A stretch of 64,000 bases of DNA from Geoanaerobacter sp964528055 (GTDB lineage Bacteria > Desulfobacterota > Desulfuromonadia > Geobacterales > DSM-12255): NCBI GenBank assembly GCA_964528055.1, contig CAZGQM010000014.1, forward strand, positions 1 through 64,000, in the 5' to 3' direction. Made by a program: the position numbers and the translations under genes. Below are positions 1 through 8,994 of this stretch, piece after piece (positions within the stretch are counted from its first letter, which is position 1; every line of letters begins with the position of its first letter). The notes under the pieces are model-generated. The model searched no databases, was not told the origin of the DNA, and worked only from the letters and a program-made list of their open reading frames with translations.

Positions 1-30
1 ACAGTTGTGAAGGAGAGCATCGCTGCATAG
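1..30 (+). CDS. Possible 3' end of an upstream gene (partial)
   Basis: Reading frame 1 gives TVVKESIAA followed by TAG at 28-30. A strong + strand terminator sits 22 bases further on, so some + strand gene must end near here. Another frame stays open to about position 50, so the assignment of this frame is a guess. Nothing can be said about function. Confidence 0.25.
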   Translation, partial: TVVKESIAA

Positions 31-52
31 GATTTCTGTACTGTAGATGATG

Positions 53-83
53 AGAGCGCCGCCTTTGGACGGCGCTCTTTTTT
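53..83 (+). terminator. Intrinsic terminator of the upstream transcript
   Basis: An 8-bp perfect stem (AGAGCGCC with GGCGCTCT, 53-60 and 71-78) with a 10-nt loop is followed directly by a run of T. It isolates the chemosensory genes that start at 184 from whatever lies to the left. Confidence 0.85.
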
Positions 84-183
84 TATGAGAGAATTTAAAG
101 AGAATCCTGAAGGATCGCTATGGGATGTCGATAAGAAAAATATGTGTAGATAATCGGGGTTTCTCTGACCGGAGGAAGGTCTA

Positions 184-1812
184 ATGATAGTGGGACAGAT
201 GAAAATCGGTACTCGACTCGGAGTAAGTTTCGCGGGTGTCGTTTGTTTGCTGATCCTCGTCGCCGGTTTTGGCATGTGGGGGATGCATGCCATGGAGCGC
301 ATAACCATCGGCATGCTGGATACGGATGCTGTGATCGCTCAGCAGGCGTTCAGCGCACAGGCTGACATCCTGCAACTCAGGCGATTTGAGAAGGATATCT
401 TTCTCAACCTGGAGAATTCTCGGGAGCGGATGGAGGGGTACTACCTGAAATGGAAGGAGGCTGGAGAAAGGCTCGAAGGCAGACTTGCAACTATTGAAAA
501 AGTTTCGTCTACTGACAAGGATCGTCAGCGCATTCAATATATCCGTGTCAATATGCAGGCCTACGTTGTCGGATTCAATCATCTCTATGGCCGTATCGTT
601 GCCGGTCAGCTGAAGAGTGGCGAGGAGGCAAACAGGGCGATTGAGCCAGTAAAGGATCAGATTCGGGCCATTGAGGAGACCTCTGTCGAGTTTGCCAAGG
701 ATGGGGTTTCCCGGATGGAAGGGATGCGTAAAGCGGTTGAGAAGAAATGTTCAGAGACCTTCACGTTCCTGGTTCTGGTCAGTCTGATTGCAATTATTCT
801 GGCTCTTGTCGAAACCTTTATCATTACACGCAGCATAGTTCAACCTCTGGGTAAAGCCGTTTCAGTTTCTAACCGCATTGCATCCGGTGACCTTACCATG
901 AAGATAGAACCTGAAGGAGCCGATGAAACCGCGCAGCTCCTGAAGGCGATGCAGGAGATGGTTGCTCGGCTAAGGGAGGTGGTGGGTAAGGTAAAGCAGT
1001 CCGCAGACTTTGTGTCGACCGGTAGCCGCCAGTTGTCGTCCAGTGCTGAAGAGATTTCGCAAGGAGCGAGTGAACAGGCATCAGCAGCTGAAGAGGCCTC
1101 TGCCTCGATGGAGGAGATGTCTTCTACTATCCGCCTTACCGCAGACAATGCTCTGCAGACTGACAAGATTGCCATGCAAAACTCGGCAGATGCCAAGGAG
1201 GGTGGCGTGGCTGTGGCAGAGACAGTGCGTGCCATGAAGGAGATTACCGGGCGTACCGGTATTATTGAGGAGATTGCACGACAGACCAATCTTCTGGCTC
1301 TTAACGCAGCCATTGAAGCCGCCCGTGCCGGAGAGCACGGCAAGGGATTCGCCGTGGTTGCAAGCGAGGTTCGAAAGCTGGCAGAACGGAGTCAAAAAGC
1401 GGCAGCAGAAATCTCGCGTCTTACATCGACAAGTCTTGATGTCTCTGAGAGAGCCGGTTCGCTCCTCGCACGGGTGGTTCCAGAAATCCAGCGAACCGCT
1501 GAGCTCGTTCAGGAGATTAGCGCCTCCTGCCGCGAGCAGCACACAGGTGTTGAGCAGGTGTCTCGAGCGATAATGCAGCTTGACCAGGTAATACAGAGCA
1601 ATTCATCAATGGCTGAGGAGACAGCATCCATAGCTTCACTCCTGGCATCCCATGCCGATCAGTTGCAGTGCTCGGTCTCGTATTTCAAGATTCCTGGTGA
1701 TAGTGCAGCTTCAGTCAGGCAGCGTTGGATTGCTTCGCGACATCCTGATGAAAGCGGGTTAAATCTGGGTTTGAAGGGTTCTGATCCTGGCGCTGAATAT
1801 GAAAATACGTAA
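184..1812 (+). CDS. Methyl-accepting chemotaxis protein
   Basis: Transmembrane chemoreceptor of 542 residues. A first membrane helix (about residues 12-32) is followed by a periplasmic four-helix-bundle-like sensor. A second helix (about 196-217, rich in Leu/Ile/Val) leads into a HAMP linker and a long cytoplasmic coiled coil. The conserved signalling hairpin is clear around QTNLLALNAAIEAARAGE. Glu/Gln-rich stretches such as ASAAEEASASMEEMSS are candidate methylation sites for the CheR and CheB encoded next. The C terminus lacks an NWETF-type tether peptide. The start at 184 is preceded by a strong GGAGGAAGG site. It heads a + strand run with cheR, hpt and cheB. The ligand is not predictable from the sequence. 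Confidence 0.93.
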   Translation: MIVGQMKIGTRLGVSFAGVVCLLILVAGFGMWGMHAMERITIGMLDTDAVIAQQAFSAQADILQLRRFEKDIFLNLENSRERMEGYYLKWKEAGERLEGRLATIEKVSSTDKDRQRIQYIRVNMQAYVVGFNHLYGRIVAGQLKSGEEANRAIEPVKDQIRAIEETSVEFAKDGVSRMEGMRKAVEKKCSETFTFLVLVSLIAIILALVETFIITRSIVQPLGKAVSVSNRIASGDLTMKIEPEGADETAQLLKAMQEMVARLREVVGKVKQSADFVSTGSRQLSSSAEEISQGASEQASAAEEASASMEEMSSTIRLTADNALQTDKIAMQNSADAKEGGVAVAETVRAMKEITGRTGIIEEIARQTNLLALNAAIEAARAGEHGKGFAVVASEVRKLAERSQKAAAEISRLTSTSLDVSERAGSLLARVVPEIQRTAELVQEISASCREQHTGVEQVSRAIMQLDQVIQSNSSMAEETASIASLLASHADQLQCSVSYFKIPGDSAASVRQRWIASRHPDESGLNLGLKGSDPGAEYENT

Positions 1813-1833
1813 TGCTGATGGAGGGAATGCAGT

Positions 1834-2694
1834 ATGTTAGAAGAGACTAGTCAGACTGAACGCTCTACAACAATGACCAACGCCGATTTTGGTAATCTGA
1901 GTGAGTTCATCTACAAGCAGTGCGGCATCAAGATGACAATTGCCAAGAAAACCATGTTGGAAGCACGTCTTCAGAAACGCCTGCGGTCCCTTCAGATGCA
2001 AACCTATAAGGAATACTGCGATTTTCTTTTCAGCAAACAGGGTATGGAAAACGAACTTGTGCAGATGATCGATGTTGTTACCACCAATAAAACCGATTTT
2101 TTCAGGGAGCCTGATCATTTTGAATACCTTGTCCAGAGAGCTATCCCTGAATGGGAGGGGCGCCAGAGGGGTGGGGCGGAACGACTGATGATCTGGAGTG
2201 CAGGCTGTTCCACAGGAGAAGAACCATATACCCTGGCGATGGTTCTGGGGGCGTACGCGGCCGAGAAACAGGGATTCAACTTCCAGATACTGGCTACAGA
2301 TATCTCTACCAGGGTTCTGGAAAAAGCTCAGCGCGCAATCTACGAGGAGGAAAAGGTTTTGCCAGTCCCACTGGCCATGAAAAAAAGGTACCTGCTCCGG
2401 AGCAAGGACCATCAGAGCGGATTGGTGAGAATTGTGCCTGAGTTACGCGAGAAAGTCCGATTTCGTCGCCTCAACTTCATGGAAGGTGATTTCGGAATGC
2501 GGGAGAAAGTGGATATCATCTTTTGTCGAAATGTAATCATCTATTTCGATCGACCGACCCAGGAGCGGCTATTGAACAAGTTTTGCACTCTTCTGGCTCC
2601 CGGAGGGTACATTTTCATGGGACATTCCGAAACTCTGAGCGGACTTGACGTACCTTTGACGTCGGTGCATCCGACAGTTTACCGGAAGCTGTAG
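1834..2694 (+). CDS. cheR: CheR chemotaxis protein methyltransferase
   Basis: S-adenosylmethionine-dependent methyltransferase that methylates glutamates on chemoreceptors. The 286-residue length is typical. The N-terminal helical domain is followed by the family signature VTTNKTDFFREPDHF, a SAM-binding segment IWSAGCSTGEEPYTLAM and the catalytic-domain motif IIFCRNVIIYFD. It begins 21 bases after the MCP stop and has a GGAGGG site. A second possible start is Met14. Together with the neighbouring CheB it provides the adaptation arm for this receptor cluster. No TPR extension is present. Confidence 0.95.
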   Translation: MLEETSQTERSTTMTNADFGNLSEFIYKQCGIKMTIAKKTMLEARLQKRLRSLQMQTYKEYCDFLFSKQGMENELVQMIDVVTTNKTDFFREPDHFEYLVQRAIPEWEGRQRGGAERLMIWSAGCSTGEEPYTLAMVLGAYAAEKQGFNFQILATDISTRVLEKAQRAIYEEEKVLPVPLAMKKRYLLRSKDHQSGLVRIVPELREKVRFRRLNFMEGDFGMREKVDIIFCRNVIIYFDRPTQERLLNKFCTLLAPGGYIFMGHSETLSGLDVPLTSVHPTVYRKL

Positions 2695-2740
2695 ATCCTC
2701 TGTATTTGATGGGCAGCAGTCACTGGAATGAATCCTCTCA

Positions 2741-2751
2741 TATGGTATACT
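2741..2751 (+). promoter_or_regulatory. Candidate extended -10 promoter ahead of the Hpt gene
   Basis: TGGTATACT at 2743-2751 matches an extended -10 element (TGn plus TATAAT-like). A recognisable -35 box is missing. It lies in the 87-bp gap between cheR and hpt and could drive hpt-cheB independently of the receptor. Confidence 0.3.
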
Positions 2752-2781
2752 ATTCGTTAAGGATTTTATGTGGAGAGACAG

Positions 2782-3129
2782 ATGGAGATAGATTATGTCG
2801 GGGTAAAGGCCAGACTCGAGTGCAGCGATGATCTACTGATTGAGATCCTGGAGGCATTTCGCGATGATGCCCCTGCACAGTTGGATCAGTTGCGCTGTTC
2901 TCTTGAGTCTGATGATGCTAACAGAGCAGAGCAGTATGCTCATACCTTGAAGGGGATGTCTGGCAATATTGGAGCAGACCCTTTTCGACTGCAAGTAGCT
3001 GCGATAGAAAAATATGTAAGGTCAGGTGACTTTGACGCCGCACGGGAACTTTATCTTCCCCTTGCTAAAGGATTGGAGCTGTTGCTGGCAGAGATTAATA
3101 ATCTTTCCGGCTCTTCCTCAAAATGTTAA
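2782..3129 (+). CDS. Hpt (histidine phosphotransfer) domain protein
   Basis: Stand-alone phosphotransfer protein of 115 residues. The motif HTLKGMSGNIGA carries the phospho-accepting histidine and the usual Lys-Gly that follow it. Everything else is amphipathic helix, as expected of the four-helix Hpt fold. I chose ATG 2782, which has GGAGAGA just upstream, over an in-frame GTG at 2770. Lying between cheR and cheB, it may relay phosphate from a histidine kinase encoded elsewhere to the receiver domain of CheB. That pairing is inferred from position only. Confidence 0.85.
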   Translation: MEIDYVGVKARLECSDDLLIEILEAFRDDAPAQLDQLRCSLESDDANRAEQYAHTLKGMSGNIGADPFRLQVAAIEKYVRSGDFDAARELYLPLAKGLELLLAEINNLSGSSSKC

Positions 3130-3171
3130 CGCTATGTAGAGTGATATGCATCTGACAGCGAGGGATTTGTT

Positions 3172-4239
3172 ATGAAGAAGTTCATCAGAGTACTTATCGT
3201 TGATGATTCTGCAGTTGTACGACAAACTCTGGCCGAAATCCTCAACTCTGATCCACAGATCCAGGTTATGGCAACTGCCGGCGATCCGTTCGTGGCGGCT
3301 GAACGGATCAAGGAGGAGATCCCGGACGTCATAACCCTGGATGTTGAGATGCCGCGAATGGATGGCATTACCTTCCTTCAGAAGATCATGACTCAGCATC
3401 CGATCCCAGTGGTAATGTGTTCGAGCCTCACCGATAAAGGATCTGAGACCGCATTAAAGGCTCTTGAGTATGGCGCGATCGAGATAATCACCAAGCCTCG
3501 ACTCGGAACCAAACAGTTTCTGGAGGAGTCCAGGGTCAGGATCTGCGATGCAGTAAAGGCAGCCTCACAAGCCCGACTTGGTAAGCTCCCTGCTCGAACT
3601 CACGAAGTTCAGCCAAAGCTTACGGCAGATGTGATCATAGAAAAGGCGACTTCCAAAGCGATGATACAGACCACTGAGAAGGTGGTGGTGGTAGGTGCTT
3701 CAACCGGTGGCACCGAGGCATTAAAGGTCTTTCTTGAAGCGTTGCCTGCTGATTGCCCTGGAATTGTAATAGTGCAGCATATGCCAGAGGGTTTTACGCG
3801 TGCCTTTTCACAACGCCTGGATGGGATCTGCAAGCTGTCGGTTAAAGAAGCCGAAGACAATGATACTGTAGTGCGGGGGCGGGCACTGATTGCACCCGGA
3901 AACCATCACATGCTGCTGAAGCGAAGTGGTGCGCGCTACTATGTGGAGATCAAGGATGGTCCGCTGGTTTCCAGGCACCGGCCATCGGTGGATGTGCTGT
4001 TCCGCTCTGCGGCCAGATATGCAGGGAAGAATGCGGTAGGCGTGATCATGACCGGCATGGGTGACGACGGAGCAAAGGGAATGCTTGAGATGAAGGAGGC
4101 CGGTGCCATCAATATCGCTCAGGATGAGGCGACTTCCGTGGTGTTCGGGATGCCCAACGAGGCGATCAAGCATGGTGGGGTCGATCATATCAAACCACTG
4201 GATGCAATTTCTCGCGAAGTGCTTCGGCTCTGCCAGTAA
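3172..4239 (+). CDS. cheB: CheB chemotaxis response regulator, protein-glutamate methylesterase
   Basis: Two-domain enzyme of 355 residues that removes receptor methyl groups (and deamidates glutamines) when phosphorylated. The receiver domain (about 1-125) shows IVDDSAV, the phospho-accepting Asp in TLDVEMPRMDG and the conserved Lys in ITKPR. A linker is followed by the esterase domain (about 165-355) with the catalytic serine in GASTGG, histidine in VQHMPEGF and aspartate in GMGDDGA. It follows hpt by 42 bases. It opposes the CheR encoded two genes earlier. Confidence 0.95.
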   Translation: MKKFIRVLIVDDSAVVRQTLAEILNSDPQIQVMATAGDPFVAAERIKEEIPDVITLDVEMPRMDGITFLQKIMTQHPIPVVMCSSLTDKGSETALKALEYGAIEIITKPRLGTKQFLEESRVRICDAVKAASQARLGKLPARTHEVQPKLTADVIIEKATSKAMIQTTEKVVVVGASTGGTEALKVFLEALPADCPGIVIVQHMPEGFTRAFSQRLDGICKLSVKEAEDNDTVVRGRALIAPGNHHMLLKRSGARYYVEIKDGPLVSRHRPSVDVLFRSAARYAGKNAVGVIMTGMGDDGAKGMLEMKEAGAINIAQDEATSVVFGMPNEAIKHGGVDHIKPLDAISREVLRLCQ

Positions 4240-4283
4240 TACTAGACTAACTTTCATATCGTTTCATTTACAAGGCAAGAAAC

Positions 4284-5528
4284 ATGACAGAGGAAAATTT
4301 TTTTCTTGGTCGCCAGCCAATACTGGATCGAGGGCAGGATATCGTAGCCTTCGAACTGTTGTTTCGTTCGGCGGACAAGCAGTATGCAGACTTCACGGAT
4401 CAGACCCAAGCGAGTGCCAGCGTTATTCTCAACGCTCTTACCGATTTTGGGATAGACAATGTGGTGGGGAGGCACAAGGCTTTCTTCAATGTCAATGCCG
4501 ATATGTTGATGGATGACACACTTGAACTTCTTCCCAAGGACCATGTAGTAATAGAACTGCTCGAAAATATAGAGATTACAGACACGATTATAGATAGATG
4601 TATTGAGCTGAAGGAGAAGGGGTTTACTCTTGCTGCCGATGACCATGAATACACCCTTGCGTTTGAGCCCTTATATAAGGCAATCGATATCATAAAGATC
4701 GACATTCTGCTCTCTCCGGTCGAAAAGTTGCCTGAAATGTTGGCGAAGTTGAGGCGCTGGCGCTTTACCTTCCTGGCTGAAAAAGTTGAAACCCGCGAAC
4801 ATTATGATGCTTGCGCTGCCTTGGGATTTGAGCTTTTCCAGGGGTACTACTTTGCCCGTCCGGTTGTGCTGAAGCAGAACAGGATCGACACTGGCCGCGC
4901 CACACTTCTCAAACTCCTGAACCTGCTTCAGCAGGAATCCGACCTTGTTGAGATCGAGAACTCCTTTAGGCTTAACCCGAACCTTATCTATGGCCTGCTC
5001 AGACTTGTGAATTCAGTTGCTTTCGGGCTCAGGGAGAAAGTGCGGTCGCTCAAGCACGCCATAATGGTCCTGGGGCGCCAGCAGCTGAAACGTTGGGTTG
5101 TTCTGGCTCTCTATGCAGGACAGGATTCAGGGAGTACGGTGAGTCCTCTCCTGGAGCTTGCCTCAGTTCGTGGACGCTTGATGGAACTTCTGGTTGCCCA
5201 GATGTCGAACCTCTCGGCAAAGGATCGGGAGTGTGGCGAGCGTGCATTCATGGCTGGTGTCTTGTCACTTGTGGATGTGCTCTTTGCAACCACGATGGAA
5301 GAGGTGGTGGCAGCGCTAAACTTGACCGATGACATCCGCAATGCACTTCTCTATCGGGAAGGTCTCCTGGGAATCCTGCTTCAAATTGCAGAGCAGATGG
5401 AGAAGGCAAACTTTTCCGCTGCTGAGGAACTTCTCATGCAGGTCCAACTTTCAGCTGACCAGTTGGCCCAGTGCCAGCTGGAAACCATTGTCTGGTCAAA
5501 AGGGCTGGCTGAATACTCAGGCCACTGA
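4284..5528 (+). CDS. Degenerate EAL plus HDOD domain signalling protein
   Basis: 414 residues in the EAL-HDOD (YuxH-like) architecture. The N-terminal EAL-like barrel (about 5-205) opens with FLGRQPILDR. Its key motifs are altered: the EAL position reads ELL, and the DDFG loop reads ADDHEYT. Cyclic-di-GMP hydrolysis is therefore unlikely. The C-terminal HDOD half (about 200-405) contains SLKHAIMVLGRQQLKRWV, a non-catalytic HD-related fold used in signalling. It follows cheB by 44 bases and may be part of the same transcript. An output or scaffold role in the chemosensory group is inference. Confidence 0.85.
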   Translation: MTEENFFLGRQPILDRGQDIVAFELLFRSADKQYADFTDQTQASASVILNALTDFGIDNVVGRHKAFFNVNADMLMDDTLELLPKDHVVIELLENIEITDTIIDRCIELKEKGFTLAADDHEYTLAFEPLYKAIDIIKIDILLSPVEKLPEMLAKLRRWRFTFLAEKVETREHYDACAALGFELFQGYYFARPVVLKQNRIDTGRATLLKLLNLLQQESDLVEIENSFRLNPNLIYGLLRLVNSVAFGLREKVRSLKHAIMVLGRQQLKRWVVLALYAGQDSGSTVSPLLELASVRGRLMELLVAQMSNLSAKDRECGERAFMAGVLSLVDVLFATTMEEVVAALNLTDDIRNALLYREGLLGILLQIAEQMEKANFSAAEELLMQVQLSADQLAQCQLETIVWSKGLAEYSGH

Positions 5529-5538
5529 TTTTCCTTCC

Positions 5539-5568
5539 TTGACACGATTCTTCCATATAGTGTAACCT
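5539..5568 (+). promoter_or_regulatory. Candidate sigma-70 promoter for the KDO operon
   Basis: A perfect TTGACA (5539-5544) is followed after 18 bp by TAACCT (5563-5568), a weak -10. It lies in the 123-bp gap between the EAL-HDOD gene and kdsB, which is the right place to start the kdsB-pyrG-kdsA-kdsD-kdsC transcript. Confidence 0.4.
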
Positions 5569-5651
5569 TATTCGTCCCACCGCAGGAAAGGGACGGCTTC
5601 GACAGCCCTAGCAGGGCTCTAGCAGCCACTCCACCTCAAGGTTCCTGAGCC

Positions 5652-6407
5652 ATGAAGATCACCGCGATTATTCCCGCCAGGTACTCCTCCACCAGGTTCG
5701 ATGGTAAAGCTCTAGCCGATATCCACGGTAAACCAATGGTCCAGCATGTGTACGAACGTGCTGCGAGAGCCACCTTGGTTGGAGAGGTTATAGTTGCTAC
5801 CGACGACGACCGGATTGCTTCTGCCGTCAGATCGTTCGGAGGCCGTGCAGAGATTACTGCGCGGGATCACGAAACAGGGACCGATCGTCTGGCTGAGGTT
5901 GCTTCACGTATTGAAAGTGACATCATTGTCAATGTCCAGGGTGATGAGCCCCTGATCGAGCCGGCCATGATCGATGAGGCTATAGAGCCACTTCTCGCTG
6001 ATCCCGGTATTCTCATGGGAACGCTCAAGTCGCGGATCAGGAATCTGCACGACTTCCTGTCTCCAAACGTGGTCAAGGTTGTCACCGATTGGGAGGGTTT
6101 CGCTCTTTACTTCTCCCGTTCTCCCATGCCGAACTTCCGAGATAAGTGGAATGACCTGAAGGACGAAGCGTTCGTCTCCGGGAAGCTGCTCTGTTACAAG
6201 CATGTCGGGCTCTACGTCTATCGACGTGAATTTCTGCTCCGATTTGCTCAGATGCCCCCCACCTTTCTGGAGCTTGCTGAAAAGCTGGAGCAATTAAGGG
6301 CGTTGGAAAACGGTTATAAGATCAGGGTTGTTGAAACCGACCACGAGTCAATAGGAGTTGATACCATCTCCGATCTGGAGAAAGTGCTGGAACGGTTGAA
6401 AAAGTAA
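5652..6407 (+). CDS. kdsB: KdsB, CMP-KDO synthetase (3-deoxy-manno-octulosonate cytidylyltransferase)
   Basis: Activates KDO with CTP to give CMP-KDO for lipid A core assembly in the cytoplasm. The 251-residue length is normal. The N-terminal nucleotide-binding motif IIPARYSSTRFDGKAL, the VNVQGDEPLI segment and the YFSRSPMP motif are all diagnostic of the family. Its CTP-making neighbour PyrG follows 57 bases downstream, and the KDO-8-phosphate genes follow that, so the operon produces both substrates of this enzyme. Confidence 0.96.
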   Translation: MKITAIIPARYSSTRFDGKALADIHGKPMVQHVYERAARATLVGEVIVATDDDRIASAVRSFGGRAEITARDHETGTDRLAEVASRIESDIIVNVQGDEPLIEPAMIDEAIEPLLADPGILMGTLKSRIRNLHDFLSPNVVKVVTDWEGFALYFSRSPMPNFRDKWNDLKDEAFVSGKLLCYKHVGLYVYRREFLLRFAQMPPTFLELAEKLEQLRALENGYKIRVVETDHESIGVDTISDLEKVLERLKK

Positions 6408-6464
6408 TGATTATTTAGAGATAAATCAGAGGGACTGCTGTCCCTTTTTGCTTGGAGTTCAGAT

Positions 6465-8069
6465 ATGAAAACAAAATTTATATTCGTGACAGGTGGGGTG
6501 GTTTCCTCCATCGGTAAGGGTCTTGCTTCAGCATCGCTGGGCGCCCTGCTTGAAGCCCGTGGGCTTCGTGTTACCATGCAGAAGCTGGATCCCTATATCA
6601 ACGTTGACCCGGGGACAATGTCTCCATTTCAGCATGGCGAGGTCTTTGTTACCGACGATGGTGCCGAAACTGACCTTGATCTGGGACATTACGAGCGCTA
6701 TACCTGCGCCAAACTCTCCAAGAAAAGTAACTTTACCACTGGACAGGTCTACTACTCGGTTATTGAGAAGGAACGGCGCGGTGACTACCTGGGTGGGACC
6801 GTACAGGTAATTCCGCACATAACCGACGAGATCAAGCATAAGATTATCGAAAATGCCAAAGGGAACGATGTGGCCATCGTCGAGATCGGTGGCACCGTCG
6901 GTGACATAGAGTCGCTTCCGTTCCTTGAAGCAATCCGTCAGTTCAAAGCGGATCGGGGTGCCGGTAACGTACTCTATCTACATCTGACCCTGGTCCCCTA
7001 CATAAAGACTGCCGGCGAGCTGAAGACAAAACCGACCCAGCATTCGGTTAAAGAGCTCCAGCAGATAGGAATCCAGCCAGACATTCTAATCTGCCGATGC
7101 GAGCAGGAGCTTCCCAAGGAGCTGAAGGCTAAGATTGCCCTTTTCTGTAACGTGGATGAGAAGGCAGTCATAACATCTGCTGATGCAGAACATATCTATG
7201 CCGTTCCACAGTCACTGCACAGGGAGGGTCTCGACGAACAGGTGGTTGAAAAGCTTAACATCTGGACCAAGTCACCTGATCTTGCGCCGTGGCAGGAGGT
7301 GGTGGAGAAACTGCGAAACCCTGCACACGGGGAGGTCCGTATTGCAATCGTAGGCAAATACGTAAACCTGGCAGATTCGTACAAATCACTCAACGAGGCC
7401 CTTGTTCATGGCGGGATTGCCAACGACTGTAGGGTTCGGCTCTCTTTTGTCGATTCTGAAAAGATTGAACAGGATGGCGTGGATGGGCTGCTGGCCGAAG
7501 CTGACGGGATACTGGTCCCTGGGGGGTTCGGTGAGCGCGGTACAGAGGGGAAAATAAAGTCCATCGAGTATGCACGTACCAGAAAGATTCCTTTCTTCGG
7601 AATATGTCTCGGTATGCAGATGGCGGTCGTGGAGTTTGCCAGAAATGTCTGCATGCTTGAGGACGCATATTCCAGCGAGTTCAAGTCGGATTGCGCAAAT
7701 CCTCTCATTCACCTAATGGAGGACCAGAAAGGGGTTTCCCGAAAAGGTGGTACCATGCGGTTAGGTGCTTACCCATGCACTCTGACAAAGGGAACCAATG
7801 CCCAGAAGGCATACGGTGGTGCCGACATTCAGGAGAGGCATCGACATCGCTACGAATTCAATAACAGGTACCGAGAGATTCTGACCACCAATGGTCTCAT
7901 ACTTTCCGGTATCTATCACGAAGCAGACCTTGTAGAGGTTGTGGAGATCGCCGACCACCCCTGGTTCCTCGGCTGTCAGTTCCATCCTGAGTTCAGATCA
8001 AAGCCCCTTAATCCTCATCCGCTCTTCCGGGCATTCATTGCGGCGGCACTGCACAACAGAAAGGGGTGA
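6465..8069 (+). CDS. pyrG: PyrG, CTP synthase (glutamine-hydrolysing)
   Basis: Converts UTP, ATP and glutamine to CTP. 534 residues. The N-terminal synthetase domain begins KFIFVTGGVVSSIGKGL and carries the YINVDPGTMSP motif. The C-terminal class-I glutamine amidotransferase domain has the catalytic Cys in FFGICLGMQ and the His-Glu pair near CQFHPEFRS. Lying between kdsB and kdsA, a placement seen in many proteobacteria, it supplies CTP for the CMP-KDO step as well as for nucleic acids. A GGAGTTC site precedes the ATG. Confidence 0.97.
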   Translation: MKTKFIFVTGGVVSSIGKGLASASLGALLEARGLRVTMQKLDPYINVDPGTMSPFQHGEVFVTDDGAETDLDLGHYERYTCAKLSKKSNFTTGQVYYSVIEKERRGDYLGGTVQVIPHITDEIKHKIIENAKGNDVAIVEIGGTVGDIESLPFLEAIRQFKADRGAGNVLYLHLTLVPYIKTAGELKTKPTQHSVKELQQIGIQPDILICRCEQELPKELKAKIALFCNVDEKAVITSADAEHIYAVPQSLHREGLDEQVVEKLNIWTKSPDLAPWQEVVEKLRNPAHGEVRIAIVGKYVNLADSYKSLNEALVHGGIANDCRVRLSFVDSEKIEQDGVDGLLAEADGILVPGGFGERGTEGKIKSIEYARTRKIPFFGICLGMQMAVVEFARNVCMLEDAYSSEFKSDCANPLIHLMEDQKGVSRKGGTMRLGAYPCTLTKGTNAQKAYGGADIQERHRHRYEFNNRYREILTTNGLILSGIYHEADLVEVVEIADHPWFLGCQFHPEFRSKPLNPHPLFRAFIAAALHNRKG

Positions 8070-8127
8070 AAAGTGAAGTAAGTATATTCACTTTAACTGA
8101 TCACCTTTCACACCCTTTGGAGTCAAC

Positions 8128-8955
8128 GTGGTTCGAGAAATATCAGTAGGTAACTTCAAAATCGGAGGGAGCCGCCCACTTGTGCTCATCGCAGGCCCAT
8201 GCGTTATCGAGAACGAGCTTGCGACGCTCCGTGCAGCTGAGCGGTTAATGACCATTTGTAATGCAGTTGATATACCGCTAATTTTTAAGGCCTCCTTTGA
8301 CAAGGCAAACCGGACTTCAGTTACTTCATTCCGCGGAGTCGGAATAAAAGAGGGGCTGCGGATAATGGGGCGTGTAAAAGAGTCACTCTGTATACCGGTC
8401 CTGTCCGATATCCACTCTATTGAGCAGGTCCTGCCTGCTGCAGAAGTTCTTGATATTATTCAAATACCAGCATTTCTCTGCCGCCAGACAGATCTTGTGG
8501 TTGCAGTGGCAAAGAGTGGTCGCGTGGTCAACATTAAAAAAGGGCAGTTTCTTGCTCCTTGGGACCTGGAGAACGTTGTTGGCAAATCTGAGTCAGCTGG
8601 CAATGACCGGGTGATCCTTACGGAGCGTGGGGCATCCTTTGGGTATAACAACCTGGTTGTGGACATGCGAAGTTTTCCCATCATGCGCAAGACCGGTTGT
8701 CCCGTGATCTTCGATGCTACCCATAGCGTACAGCTTCCCGGGGGTCAGGGTGGCTCCTCCGGTGGTCAGCGCGAGTTCGTAGAATATCTCTCCCGAGCTG
8801 CGGTAGCCACCTGTATAGACGGTGTTTTCATGGAGGTTCACGAGAACCCGGACAAGGCACTCTGTGATGGCCCCAATTCACTTAAGCTGGATGATCTTGC
8901 CGACCTTTTGAAACAGTTAAAGGCTATAGATTCTATCGTGAAAAAAGAGCAGTAA
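8128..8955 (+). CDS. kdsA: KdsA, KDO-8-phosphate synthase
   Basis: Condenses arabinose-5-phosphate with phosphoenolpyruvate to give KDO-8-phosphate. 275 residues, the normal length. The motifs IAGPCVIEN near the N terminus, IFKASFDKANRTS, and the VIFDATHSVQLPGG segment identify the DAHP-synthase-like barrel. The start is GTG at 8128, with GGAG six bases upstream. Its substrate is made by KdsD, the next gene, and its product is dephosphorylated by KdsC after that. Confidence 0.96.
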   Translation: MVREISVGNFKIGGSRPLVLIAGPCVIENELATLRAAERLMTICNAVDIPLIFKASFDKANRTSVTSFRGVGIKEGLRIMGRVKESLCIPVLSDIHSIEQVLPAAEVLDIIQIPAFLCRQTDLVVAVAKSGRVVNIKKGQFLAPWDLENVVGKSESAGNDRVILTERGASFGYNNLVVDMRSFPIMRKTGCPVIFDATHSVQLPGGQGGSSGGQREFVEYLSRAAVATCIDGVFMEVHENPDKALCDGPNSLKLDDLADLLKQLKAIDSIVKKEQ

Positions 8956-8994
8956 CGGATTACCCGTTTCACATTTCACTATTCACGGAAATTT

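Noticed and set aside
92..134. Flagellar sigma-28 promoter ahead of the MCP (TAAA and GTCGATAA)
   Set aside because: The two halves are 27 bp apart, far from the required 15 or so.
8070..8100. Terminator between pyrG and kdsA (AGTGAA with TTCACT)
   Set aside because: A short 6-7 bp stem with no T-run, inside what looks like one operon.
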